A DNA stretch of 64,000 bases from JAVKFY01 sp040223615. Its GTDB lineage: Bacteria; Pseudomonadota; Alphaproteobacteria; GCA-2731375. Of the stretch, positions 18,644 through 27,407 are shown piece after piece. The translations under genes and the position numbers were made by a program. The stretch spans positions 1 to 64,000 of the forward strand of contig JAVKFY010000030.1 in the NCBI GenBank assembly GCA_040223615.1, in the 5' to 3' direction. How positions within the stretch are numbered: position 1 is the first letter of the stretch; every line of letters starts with the position of its first letter. The notes beneath the pieces were generated by a model, which was given only the letters and a program-made list of their open reading frames with translations, ran no database searches and had not been told where the DNA came from.

Positions 18644-19110
18644 CCACGCATCGGATCAGGACAGCCGAGGAACGGCGACGCGACATTCAGGCGCAGGCCG
18701 CGCGACTGGGTATCGACGACGCCTACATCTCGACCCTGGTGGACAGCTTCTACAGCCGCATTCGCGCCGACGCGACGCTGGGCCCGATCTTCCAGGATGC
18801 CATCGGCGACCGATGGGACCAGCACATGCCGCGGATGAAGAACTTCTGGGCCTCCGTCGCGATGAATGCCGGGCGCTACAACGGCAAGCCGATCCCGGCG
18901 CACGTGAAGCTGAACGCGGTGCAGCGCGAGCACTTCGACATCTGGCTCGGCCTGTTCCGCCAGACGCTGGAGGACACCGCGCCGACGCCGGGCGCCGTAC
19001 CCTATTTCATGGAACGCGCCGAACGCATCGCGGACAGCCTGCGCTTCGCGATGTTCGGCCTGCCAAACCTGCCGCGGCCGGATTTCTGGGACACGGCCGC
19101 CGGCGGGTAG
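18640..19110 (+). CDS. Group III truncated hemoglobin
   Basis: The 156-residue globin belongs to the group III truncated hemoglobins (Cgb/Ctb type), small heme proteins that detoxify nitric oxide or manage oxygen. The pattern of SFYSRIRADATLGPIF, MKNFWASVAMNAGRYNG and PAHVKLNAVQREHFDIWLGLF is characteristic. H98 in REHFDIWL or H88 is the likely proximal heme ligand. The start overlaps the regulator stop by four bases, so the two are co-translated. I rejected the longer frame from 18472 because it lies inside the regulator gene. With NsrR control, NO dioxygenation or denitrosylation is the likely role. Confidence 0.85.
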   Translation: MTTHRIRTAEERRRDIQAQAARLGIDDAYISTLVDSFYSRIRADATLGPIFQDAIGDRWDQHMPRMKNFWASVAMNAGRYNGKPIPAHVKLNAVQREHFDIWLGLFRQTLEDTAPTPGAVPYFMERAERIADSLRFAMFGLPNLPRPDFWDTAAGG

Positions 19111-19121
19111 CGCGCGCGGCG

Positions 19122-19427
19122 CTACTTCACTTCGCTGACCTGCATGGACGGGGTGATGTTGGTGAAGTTCGGGACGTCGGCCATCAGCGGGCCGGCGTTC
19201 TTGCCAAACTCTTCCAGGTCGGCCATCGAGCCGAGTTGCAGCATCGCCATCACGCGATAGGGCGCGGACGAACCCGGCGCGCCGCCGGCGACGCCCTGCA
19301 GCACCGTCTTGCCCTTCAGCACATGCCCGACATGCTTGTCGACCAGCGGCATGTGCGTGTTCATGTAGTAGTCCATGTCGAAGGTCGCGCCCTCGCCTTC
19401 CGGATACATGACGGAAATCGTGATCAT
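19122..19427 (-). CDS. EthD family protein
   Basis: The 101-residue protein has the EthD ferredoxin-like dimeric alpha-beta fold. The hallmark is FDMDYYMNTHMPLVDKHVG near the N-terminus. EthD itself supports degradation of ethyl tert-butyl ether, but most members are small proteins of unknown biochemical role, often beside oxygenases or acyl-CoA enzymes. The end KGKTVLQGVAGG and APYRVMAMLQL supports the family. It lies downstream of the large spermidine-synthase-like gene on the same strand, 30 bases after its stop, so the two could share a transcript. Confidence 0.8.
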   Translation of the reverse strand: MITISVMYPEGEGATFDMDYYMNTHMPLVDKHVGHVLKGKTVLQGVAGGAPGSSAPYRVMAMLQLGSMADLEEFGKNAGPLMADVPNFTNITPSMQVSEVK

Positions 19428-19457
19428 GGTGTCGCCTCCCAGTTGACCGGCGACAGC

Positions 19458-21998
19458 CTAGCGCCCGGCGGCGCCCGACCCAACGGGAATCGCCGGCGCG
19501 CGCGGGAAGCCGATCACCAGCGCCGCGGGGATCAGCAACAGGTAGCAAACGGCGCCAAGGCTCAAGGTGGCGCCGATGCCGTAGGCGATCGAGCAGGCCA
19601 CCGCCAGCGCCGAGGCCAGCACGCCGCAGGCGCCGTTGATGCCCCAGAACCACGGCGTCGGCCGCTGATCGACGACGCTGACCAGGCGCATGCCGGTCGG
19701 GAAGCCGTAGCCGAGCAGCAAGCCCGCCGGCAAGATCGCCGCAACCGCCACCAGACCGCGCACCACGAGGCCGCTGCTGTCCAGGGTCAGCAACAGCGGC
19801 GGCAACCACCAGGTCTGAGCCAGTACGTAGCCGGCCGACAGCAACGCCCAGGCGGCGAAGCGCGTCGGCCGTTCAATGCCTAGCCGGTCGGACAGCAGGC
19901 TGCCGACACCGGTGAACAGGATCAGCGAGAACAGCACCAACGCCAGGGCGTAGATCGGATGGCCGAGAAACACGCTGAAGCGCTGTAGGAGGCCGATCTC
20001 GACGAACATGAAGCCCAGCCCGATCAGCGCGAAGTAGACCGTGCCACCGGTCGCGAGACGCCGTCCGGTATCGCGCACCGCGTCGCGCAGCGGGTAGACA
20101 ATGGTGGCAGCGACGAAGGCGAACGCGATCAGGAACAGCAGCAGCAGCGTCGCGGTCGCCACCAGGTTGCCCCAACCGACGCCCGGCGAGCGGCCGGCGA
20201 GCGCCAGGGCAATCACCTTGGGCGCGTGATAGAAGGGGAGCTGGTTGAAGAAGAATGGCCGGTCGTCGCGCGGCGGGGTCAGGTCCAAGGTACGACTGCG
20301 CGTGTAGGCCTCCAGTGCCGCCGCGTCGGGCGCCTCGACGATGTTGCGCAAGGTCTCCGACGCCGGCACCTCGCCGGGCACGATCAACGGCTGGTAGTCC
20401 AGCCGGGCCGTGGCCTCGCGCAGGGCCGACAACGCCTCGGTATCGAACGGCGCGCGTGATACGACAAGCGTCGCCACCGCGCCGGTGGCGACAAGGTAGA
20501 TATGGTCGCGCGGCCGCGCCACGCCGTCGTCGAGCAGCGCGGCGACCGCCAGGCTGACCATCCGCCCGGTTTCGGTGACGTGCGTCGGCGCATACCAGCG
20601 GCTGACGGTGAACACACCTTTCGGCGTCAGCCGGCGCAGGAAGATCCGCCAGGCCTCGACGGTATAGAGCCCGTTCTCGCTCAGCGTGAAGGCGCCCGCC
20701 CCGGTCGCGGCCCAGGTGTCGATCAAGCTCATCTGAATCAGGTCGAAGCTCTCGCGGCTGCTGGCGAACCAGCTGCGCGCCTCGTCGACCACCAGCGACA
20801 CGCCGCCGAGCCGTTCCAGCCCGACGAAGTCGCCGAACGCGGTGCCGGCGCGGTGCTGCTCGATGAAGATCGGATTGATCTCGACGCCGGTGACCTGCGG
20901 CACGCCGAACAGGCGCGCGGAGATCACGTCGCGGCCGCCACCGACGCCGATGATCGCGGCGTGCCGCCGCTCCGGCAGGTAGTAGGCCAGGTTGGTGATG
21001 TCGGACTTCAGGAAACCGGCGCGCGACAGGTCGCCGGCGATGCCATAGGCGGCGGTGCCGGCCGCCCCGTCGATGTTCAGGTCGCTCGCCGCCACCGTCC
21101 AGGCGGCGGCATCGAAGGTCGGCGACGGCCCCCACATCTGCGGCGCCTCGGTCACCGGCGGCATGGTCACGACGCGTGAGAAGGAATTCCAGTCCTCGAA
21201 CCAGGGCAGGTTCTCGATCTGGAGTTCGCCCTTGGCATAGATCGGGTACAGGCCGAGGCGGCGGTCGTCCATCGTGTTCAGTGTCGCCGCGACCGCCAGG
21301 ACGACCAGCCACAGCGACCGGCGCCGCAGCAGGCCGGCGAAGCGCGGGGCACGATCGGGAAGCCCGCCGATGCCGGAACGCGCGAACAGCATCGCGCCGG
21401 CCGCCGCGAGCACGGCGGTCCAGAGCACGGCGGAAGGCGCGTCGCACAAGTTGAGCAGGCCAAGCACACCGAAACAGCCGAAGGCGGCGCCGGCCAGATC
21501 GACGCCGTAGACCCGGCCGACCGGAAACGGGCTGCGGGTCAGGGCCAGGCTCACCACCACGCCGGCGAAGAAATAGGGCAGCGACAGCAGCGCCGCGATC
21601 TGCGACCAGACCAGCACCGCCGTCATCGTCGGCCGGGTGACCGGCGCCAATGTCATCTGCAATGCCAGGGCCGCAGCCATGGTCACGGCGAAGGCGGTCG
21701 CGTAGTGCGCCAGGTCGTGCGACAGCGTGCGTTCGGTATAGCGCGCGCGCCGCAGGTAGACCCACACGGCACCGGCGGACAGGCCGAACATCGCGGTGGA
21801 AATGACGAAGAAGGCCAGGTGATACCAAGCCACGACCGACAGCAGCCGGGTCTGGATCAGTTGCAGCATCAGCGTCGCGGCAGTGATGCAGAACAGGCCA
21901 GCGTAGAAGGCGAACGCGCCGGTCGGGGCGGCCGGAACGCCGGCCGTGCTCGCCAGGTCGCTGTCGGCGGGGTTCAAGCCAGCCTTGTTGATGGCCAT
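19458..21998 (-). CDS. Membrane-embedded spermidine synthase-like protein, copy 1
   Basis: The 846-residue protein has about seven N-terminal membrane spans, a central Rossmann domain of the spermidine synthase type and a C-terminal membrane domain. The central domain shows IIGVGGGRDVISARLFG, VTGVEINPIF and the downstream acidic/aromatic segment SLIDTWAATGAGAFTLSENG. Such fusions are widespread but mostly uncharacterised, and aminopropyl transfer has not been shown for most. A paralogue with the same plan is at 24794. I chose the ATG at 21998 over a TTG four codons upstream that is too close to AGGA. A 13-bp inverted repeat lies immediately before the start. Confidence 0.75.
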   Translation of the reverse strand: MAINKAGLNPADSDLASTAGVPAAPTGAFAFYAGLFCITAATLMLQLIQTRLLSVVAWYHLAFFVISTAMFGLSAGAVWVYLRRARYTERTLSHDLAHYATAFAVTMAAALALQMTLAPVTRPTMTAVLVWSQIAALLSLPYFFAGVVVSLALTRSPFPVGRVYGVDLAGAAFGCFGVLGLLNLCDAPSAVLWTAVLAAAGAMLFARSGIGGLPDRAPRFAGLLRRRSLWLVVLAVAATLNTMDDRRLGLYPIYAKGELQIENLPWFEDWNSFSRVVTMPPVTEAPQMWGPSPTFDAAAWTVAASDLNIDGAAGTAAYGIAGDLSRAGFLKSDITNLAYYLPERRHAAIIGVGGGRDVISARLFGVPQVTGVEINPIFIEQHRAGTAFGDFVGLERLGGVSLVVDEARSWFASSRESFDLIQMSLIDTWAATGAGAFTLSENGLYTVEAWRIFLRRLTPKGVFTVSRWYAPTHVTETGRMVSLAVAALLDDGVARPRDHIYLVATGAVATLVVSRAPFDTEALSALREATARLDYQPLIVPGEVPASETLRNIVEAPDAAALEAYTRSRTLDLTPPRDDRPFFFNQLPFYHAPKVIALALAGRSPGVGWGNLVATATLLLLFLIAFAFVAATIVYPLRDAVRDTGRRLATGGTVYFALIGLGFMFVEIGLLQRFSVFLGHPIYALALVLFSLILFTGVGSLLSDRLGIERPTRFAAWALLSAGYVLAQTWWLPPLLLTLDSSGLVVRGLVAVAAILPAGLLLGYGFPTGMRLVSVVDQRPTPWFWGINGACGVLASALAVACSIAYGIGATLSLGAVCYLLLIPAALVIGFPRAPAIPVGSGAAGR

Positions 21999-22039
21999 CG
22001 TCGGCGGCAATCCTGAAGCGTCATGAATTGCCGCCGACG
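21999..22039 (-). promoter_or_regulatory. 13-bp inverted repeat in front of the spermidine synthase-like gene
   Basis: CGTCGGCGGCAAT (21999-22011) is perfectly complementary in inverted order to ATTGCCGCCGACG (22027-22039), with a 15-nt loop. In the transcript this hairpin ends one base before the ATG at 21998 and contains the only Shine-Dalgarno-like AGGA. It could be a protein-binding operator or a translational switch. The paralogue at 24794 has no such element. Confidence 0.6.
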
Positions 22040-22077
22040 CTAGCGCCGTTATGGTTAACGAAACACAAAGCGGCGGG

Positions 22078-22971
22078 TCAGCCGCGCGCGGCGATCTGTT
22101 CGGCCATGGCCAGCGTGTTGCGGGCCTGCTTCAGGTGCGGCATGTCGAGCATCTTGCCGTCGAGGCCGACGGTGCCGAGGCATGGATTCTGCTCGAAGAT
22201 ATCGACCACGCGTCTGGCGTAGGCGATGTCGTCCTCCGATGGCGTGAAAGCGCGATTGATGACTTCGGACTGCGCCGGGTGGATGGCGATCTTGCCAATG
22301 AAGCCGGCGCGCCGGTCGCGCAGGCACTCGGTCTCCAGCCCTTCCAGGTCGCGGAAGTCGACATAGACGACGCCGACCGGCTGCACGTCGATGGCGCGCG
22401 CGGTCGCCAGGCACATGGTCCGGGCGTGCAGGAACGGCGTGTCGTAGTCGCCGGTGTCCGGGTGCCGGTTGGTGCTGGCGCCCAGCGCCGCCGCCAGGTC
22501 CTCGCCGCCCCAGGTCATCGCCACGAGACGCTTGGAGACGTTCTCCAGGTAGGTGTGGAAGGTCAGCAGCGAGGCCGCAGTCTCGGTCGCGACGCAATGG
22601 ATCTTGGTCGCGCCCTGCTCGATGCCCTCGCGCGCCTCCAGCGCGTCGAGATAGTGCGACATCAGGTTCACGCCCTCGGCCGAGTAGACCTTGGGCAGCA
22701 CGATGCCATCCGGTCGGCCCGGCATGACCGCCGCCAGGTCGGGCAGCGACAGCGGCGTGTCGAGCGGGTTCACCCGCACCCAGAGCTGCTGCTTCGACCG
22801 GTCCGGCCGCCCCTGCAGATAGTCGCGCGTCATGTCGCGGGCGATGTCCTGGCGGTCGTCGGAGACCGAGTCCTCCAGGTCGAGGATCAGCGCGTCGGCA
22901 GGGTTGCCTTCGCCCTTCGCGAGCTTTCGTTCCGAGTCGCCCGGAACGAACAACCACGATCGCAATATCAT
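22078..22971 (-). CDS. HpcH/HpaI aldolase / CoA ester lyase family protein
   Basis: The 297-residue protein belongs to the citrate lyase beta-subunit group (CitE-like; malyl-CoA or citramalyl-CoA lyase relatives), TIM barrels that cleave or form beta-hydroxyacyl-CoA bonds. Visible motifs are RSWLFVPGDSERKLAK at the start, ALILDLEDSV with the metal-region acids, and the central MTWGGEDLAAALGA. The segment GKIAIHPAQ near the C-terminus is typical. It overlaps the MaoC gene by four bases and follows the acyl-CoA dehydrogenase in the same leftward operon, which indicates degradation or assimilation of a dicarboxylyl-CoA. Confidence 0.85.
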   Translation of the reverse strand: MILRSWLFVPGDSERKLAKGEGNPADALILDLEDSVSDDRQDIARDMTRDYLQGRPDRSKQQLWVRVNPLDTPLSLPDLAAVMPGRPDGIVLPKVYSAEGVNLMSHYLDALEAREGIEQGATKIHCVATETAASLLTFHTYLENVSKRLVAMTWGGEDLAAALGASTNRHPDTGDYDTPFLHARTMCLATARAIDVQPVGVVYVDFRDLEGLETECLRDRRAGFIGKIAIHPAQSEVINRAFTPSEDDIAYARRVVDIFEQNPCLGTVGLDGKMLDMPHLKQARNTLAMAEQIAARG

Positions 22972-23420
22972 GCCGGCCGCTTCCGCATCATGCCCTGGCG
23001 CAGGCAGTAGCAGACTTCCTCATCGCGCTGGTTGGTGCCGATATGCTCGAAGGTGACGATACCGACGGTCGGGCGCGACTTGCTCTCGCGCATCTCCTTG
23101 ATGCGGGTCATCGAGCGGACCGTGTCGCCGTGGAAGACGGGATTGCGAAAGCGCACGTCGCTCATGCCGAGGTTGCCGACGGTGGTGCCGAGCGTGGTGT
23201 CGCCGACCGAGACGCCGATCACAAGCCCCAGCGTGTAGATCGAGTTGACCAGCTGCTGGCCGAACTCGGTGTTCTTGGCGAACTCCGCGTCCAGGTGCAG
23301 CGGCTGCGGGTTGTGTGTCAGCGCGGAGAACAGAATGTTGTCCATCTCCGTCACGGTACGGGTCAGCGCATGGTGGAACTCCATGCCGATCTCGAACTCT
23401 TCGTAGTACAGCCCTGCCAT
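22968..23420 (-). CDS. MaoC family dehydratase
   Basis: The 150-residue protein is a hot-dog-fold hydratase of the MaoC/mesaconyl-CoA hydratase kind. It opens with MAGLYYEEFEIGMEF and carries the hydratase segment DNILFSALTHNPQPLHLDAEFA, where the Asn-x-x-x-x-His arrangement replaces the usual Asp-His catalytic pair order. Its stop overlaps the start of the CoA-ester lyase gene (ATGA). Together with that lyase and the acyl-CoA dehydrogenase it would oxidise an acyl-CoA, hydrate it, then cleave it, similar in logic to the mesaconyl-CoA to malyl-CoA route. The exact acyl group is unknown. Confidence 0.85.
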   Translation of the reverse strand: MAGLYYEEFEIGMEFHHALTRTVTEMDNILFSALTHNPQPLHLDAEFAKNTEFGQQLVNSIYTLGLVIGVSVGDTTLGTTVGNLGMSDVRFRNPVFHGDTVRSMTRIKEMRESKSRPTVGIVTFEHIGTNQRDEEVCYCLRQGMMRKRPA

Positions 23421-23433
23421 GTCTTGTACTCCC

Positions 23434-24726
23434 TCACAGCATGTCGTCGGTGGCTTCCAGCAGGTCGCCGTATTTTTCCATCGCGTTCCGGCGCCGCGCC
23501 GGCACGTGGTAGGACGGGAACAGTTCGTTGGTCGGCTTGTAGTCGCGCAGGACCTGGCGCGCGACGGTGATCTTGTGCACCTCGGTCGGGCCGTCGGCCA
23601 GCCCCATGTGGAAGCTCTCGATCACCTGGTGCGCGAAGGGCATCTCGCTGGAAACGCCGATCGAGCCGTGCAGGTGCAGCGCCCGGCTGGCGATGTTGCG
23701 GAACACGGTCGGCATCGCCGCCTTCACCGCCGCGATGTCTTTGCGCACCTTGCGATAGTCCTTGTACTTGTCGATGCGCCACGCGGTGCGCAGCACCAGC
23801 AGGCGAAACTGCTCGATCTCGGTCCACGAGTCGGCGATCACCGCCTGCACCATCTGCTTGTCGGCCAGGCGCGAGCCCTGGGTCTCGCGGCTGAGCGCGC
23901 GCTCGCACATCATGTCGAAGGACTTCCTGACCTGGCCGACGGTGCGCATGGCGTGGTGGATGCGGCCGCCGCCGAGCCGGGTCTGCGCCACCACGAAGGC
24001 GTCGCCGCGCTCGCCCAGCATGTGGTCGGCCGGCACCCGTACGTCCTTGTAGCGGACGTAGCCGTGCGAGCCGTCATTCTCGTGGATGCCGACGTTGCGG
24101 ATGATCTCCAGGCCCGGCGTGTCGGCCGGCACGATGAACATGCTCATCCGGCGGTAGGGATCGGACGCGTCCGGGTCGGTCACCACCATGGCGATCAGGA
24201 AGGCGGCGTAGCGGGCGTTGGACGAGAACCACTTCTCGCCGTTGATGACCCAGTGGTCGCCGTCCTGCACGGCGCGGGTCCTGAACACCTTCGGATCGGC
24301 GCCGCCCTGCGGCTCGGTCATGGAGAAGCAGGAAACGATCTCGTTGGCGAGCAGCGGCTTGAGGTACTGCTCCTTCTGTGCCGGCGTACCGTAGTGCGCC
24401 AGGATTTCCGAGTTGCCGGTGTCCGGGGCCTGGCAACCGAACACGGTCGGCGCGAAGCGGGCCTGGCCCAGGATCTCGTTCATCAGGGCGAGCTTGACCT
24501 GGCCGTAGCCGGGACCACCCAGATCGGGGCCGAGGTGGCAGGCCCACAGGCCGCGCTCGCGCACCTTGGCCTGCAACGGGCGGACCAGCTTGTTGCGCTT
24601 GGGGTTGTTGACCTCGTAGGGGCTGCCGAGCACGTGCTCCAGCGGCTCGACCTCGGTGCGCACGAACTCGGCGATCCAGTCGAGCTGTTCCTGGAACTCA
24701 GGCTCGGTTTCGAAATCCCACGCCAC
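23434..24726 (-). CDS. Acyl-CoA dehydrogenase
   Basis: The 430-residue FAD enzyme belongs to the acyl-CoA dehydrogenase family of the ACAD10/11-like group. It shows CFSMTEPQGGADPKVFRTRA, the FAD/substrate segment WVINGEKWFSSNA and a C-terminal HGSIGVSSEMPFAHQ. I selected the GTG at 24726 because GGAGGAGG sits at ideal distance; the longer frame begins with a proline-rich tail that is not family-like. The enzyme would form the alpha-beta double bond that the MaoC protein hydrates. It leads the three-gene acyl-CoA operon, 67 bases after the second spermidine-synthase-like gene. Confidence 0.85.
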   Translation of the reverse strand: MAWDFETEPEFQEQLDWIAEFVRTEVEPLEHVLGSPYEVNNPKRNKLVRPLQAKVRERGLWACHLGPDLGGPGYGQVKLALMNEILGQARFAPTVFGCQAPDTGNSEILAHYGTPAQKEQYLKPLLANEIVSCFSMTEPQGGADPKVFRTRAVQDGDHWVINGEKWFSSNARYAAFLIAMVVTDPDASDPYRRMSMFIVPADTPGLEIIRNVGIHENDGSHGYVRYKDVRVPADHMLGERGDAFVVAQTRLGGGRIHHAMRTVGQVRKSFDMMCERALSRETQGSRLADKQMVQAVIADSWTEIEQFRLLVLRTAWRIDKYKDYRKVRKDIAAVKAAMPTVFRNIASRALHLHGSIGVSSEMPFAHQVIESFHMGLADGPTEVHKITVARQVLRDYKPTNELFPSYHVPARRRNAMEKYGDLLEATDDML

Positions 24727-24793
24727 GGCGGCCTCCTCCGATTGCTTTTCGGCCCACATGGTTCCAGGCGGCGGGCGTCGTGGCAATGGGCTG

Positions 24794-27235
24794 TCAGGCG
24801 GCGGCGGGCGTCCGGGGGAAGCCGATCACGAATGCAGCCGGGATCAGCAGCAGGTAGCACACCGCGCCGACGGTCAGCGTGGTGCCGATGCCGTAGGCGA
24901 TCGAGCAGGCCACGGCGACCGCCGAGGCGAATACGCCGCTGGCGCCGTTGATGCCCCAGAACCATGGCGTCGGCCGGGTGTCGTGCGCGGCGACCAGGCG
25001 CATCCCGGTCGGAAAGCCGAAGCCCATCAGCAGGCCGGCGGGCAGGATCGCCGCCACGGTGAGCAGGCCGCGCCCCGCCAGGCCGGCGCTGTCGAAATCG
25101 AGCAGCAACGGCGGCAGCCACACGGTCTGCGCGAATACGTAGGCGGCGGTCGCCACCGCCCATATCGCCAGCGCACCGCGCCGGTCCATCGGGCAACGGT
25201 CGGACAGCATGCTGCCCAGGCCGGCCGACAGGATCAGCGAGAACAGCACGATGGCCAGCGCATAGATCGGATGGCCGAGGAACACGCTGAAGCGCTGCAA
25301 CAGGCCGATCTCGACCACCATGAAGCCGATGCCGATCAACATGAAATAGGCGCTGCCGCCGGCCGCCAGCCGGGCGCCGACGTCGGCCAGGGTATGGCGC
25401 AGCGGGATGTAGATCGCCGCGAAGACCAGCATCAGCGAGATCAGGAACAGCGTCACCAGGGTGTTGGTGGCCACCAGGTTGCCGCGACCGACGCCGGCGG
25501 CACGGCCGGAGAATACCATCGCCGCCACCTCGGCCGCGTCATGCAGCGGTAGCTGGTTGAAGAAGAACGGCCGCTCGTCGCGCGACGGCGTCAGGTCGAG
25601 GCGGAAGCTGCCGGTGAAGTCCTGTAGCGCCGTCAGGTCGCGGGCGTTGACGATGCGGGCCAGCACGTCGGAGGCAGGCTGGGCATCGGGCTCGATCAGC
25701 GGCTTGAAGCGCATTCGTGCCACCGTCTGTTTCAACGCCGCGAGTTCATCGGCGGCGAAGCCGTCACGCGACAGCACCAGCGTCGCGATGCGGCCGCTCG
25801 CGGCGAGATAGATGTGGTCCTTCGGGTGTGCGGCGCCACGCTCCAGCAATGCCGCCACCGCCAGGCTGACCATGCGGCCGGCCTCGGCGACGTCCTCCGG
25901 CCAGTACCAGCGGCTCACCGTGTAGACCCCGCCCGGCGCCAGATGGTCGAGGAAGATGCGCCAGGCCTCCACCGTGTAGAGGCCGTTCTCCGACAGCGTG
26001 AAGGCGCCGGCGCCGGTCGCCGCCCAGGTGTCGACCAGGCTCATCTGGATCAGGTCGAAGCGCGCCTCGCTGCGCGCGAACCAGCTGCGCGCCTCGTCCA
26101 CCACCAGGTCGATGCCGCCGATGCGGTCCAGCCCGACGAAGGCCGCGAAGTTCGGGTCGTCGCGCAACAGGTGCACGAAAGCCGGGTTGATCTCGACCCC
26201 GGTGACCCGCTCGACGCCGAACAGGCGGGCGCCGATGGCGTCGCGGCCGCCGCCGACGCCGATCACCGCGCTGCGCCGACGCCGTGGCAGGTGATAGGCC
26301 AGGTTGGTGACGTCGTAGCGCAGGAAGCCGGCGCGTTCGAGGTTGCCGGCGATGCCATAGCCGGCCGTGCCAGCATCGCCGTCGATGGTCAACATGCTCT
26401 GCGCCAGGCGCCAGTCCTCCGGTACCAGCAGCGGCGACGGCCCCCACAAGTATGGGTGGGCAGAGACCGGGCGGTCGGCGACCACGCGCGAGTACGAGTT
26501 CCAGTGCTCGAACCACGGCACCTGGCCGATCTGCAGGCTGCCCTTGGCGTAGACCGGATAGAGGCCCAGGCGGTGCCGGTCCAGGCTGTTCAGTGCGGCA
26601 AGCGCCACCAACAGCACCAGCCAGACGCCGCGCCAGTTCAGCACGCCGGCGGCGGGCGACGGCCTGGGCGGCGCAGTGCCGATGCCGGAGCGGGCGAACA
26701 GCCAGGCGCCCAGCGCGGCCAGCGCCGCCGTCCACAACACCGCCGACGGCCCGTCGCTGAGGCTCAGCAGGCCGAGCACGCCGAAGCAGCCGACCGCGGC
26801 GCCGATCAGGTCGACGCCGTAGACGCGACCGACCGGGAACGGGCTACGCGTAAGCGCCAGGCTGACCACCACGCCGGAGAAGAAGAACGGCACCGCCAGC
26901 AGCACCGCGAGCTGCAGCCAGATCAGCAGCGTGGTCAACCCGGGCACCACCACCAGCGCCAGCGTCATCTGCACCGCGAAGGCGCCGGCGGTGGCCAGCG
27001 CGAAGGCCGTCGCGTTGAACGCCAGGTCGTGGCTCAGCGTTGCCTCGCTGTAGCGCTTGCCGCGCAGGTAGACCCAGACCGCGCCGGCGGTGAGCCCGAA
27101 CATGGCGATGGAGATGACGAAGAAGGCGAGGTGATACCAGGCCACGACCGACAGCAGCCGGGTCTGGATCAGCTGCAACATCAGCGTCGCCGCGGTGACG
27201 CAGAACAGCCCGGCGTAGAAGCACAATCGCGGCAA
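24794..27235 (-). CDS. Membrane-embedded spermidine synthase-like protein, copy 2
   Basis: This 813-residue paralogue of the 19458 gene has the same three-part plan: N-terminal spans, a Rossmann domain (IGVGGGRDAIGARLFG, VTGVEINPAFVHLL, SLVDTWAATGAGAFTLSENG) and C-terminal spans. Long stretches such as FYAGLFC, TAATLMLQLIQTRLLSVVAWYH and RVYGVDL are shared almost word for word with copy 1, indicating duplication. The start used is a TTG at 27235 with GGAG upstream. It is uncertain because no ATG is close, and copy 1 carries about 30 more residues before the shared region. The biochemical role is unknown. Confidence 0.7.
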   Translation of the reverse strand: MPRLCFYAGLFCVTAATLMLQLIQTRLLSVVAWYHLAFFVISIAMFGLTAGAVWVYLRGKRYSEATLSHDLAFNATAFALATAGAFAVQMTLALVVVPGLTTLLIWLQLAVLLAVPFFFSGVVVSLALTRSPFPVGRVYGVDLIGAAVGCFGVLGLLSLSDGPSAVLWTAALAALGAWLFARSGIGTAPPRPSPAAGVLNWRGVWLVLLVALAALNSLDRHRLGLYPVYAKGSLQIGQVPWFEHWNSYSRVVADRPVSAHPYLWGPSPLLVPEDWRLAQSMLTIDGDAGTAGYGIAGNLERAGFLRYDVTNLAYHLPRRRRSAVIGVGGGRDAIGARLFGVERVTGVEINPAFVHLLRDDPNFAAFVGLDRIGGIDLVVDEARSWFARSEARFDLIQMSLVDTWAATGAGAFTLSENGLYTVEAWRIFLDHLAPGGVYTVSRWYWPEDVAEAGRMVSLAVAALLERGAAHPKDHIYLAASGRIATLVLSRDGFAADELAALKQTVARMRFKPLIEPDAQPASDVLARIVNARDLTALQDFTGSFRLDLTPSRDERPFFFNQLPLHDAAEVAAMVFSGRAAGVGRGNLVATNTLVTLFLISLMLVFAAIYIPLRHTLADVGARLAAGGSAYFMLIGIGFMVVEIGLLQRFSVFLGHPIYALAIVLFSLILSAGLGSMLSDRCPMDRRGALAIWAVATAAYVFAQTVWLPPLLLDFDSAGLAGRGLLTVAAILPAGLLMGFGFPTGMRLVAAHDTRPTPWFWGINGASGVFASAVAVACSIAYGIGTTLTVGAVCYLLLIPAAFVIGFPRTPAAA

Positions 27236-27407
27236 GGCTGTCTCGCTCCGCTACCGGTGGCCAGGCGCTACCCGTCGAATCGTTCCTGCAATGCTAATGC
27301 ATTTCCTGGCGCGACCACGGGGCGATGGCCGGATGGGCGGAACGACGAAGGCCAGCAGCGATGAGGCGACGCGGCAGTCGCCGGTTGGCGACGGCCGGTA
27401 CGAACGC

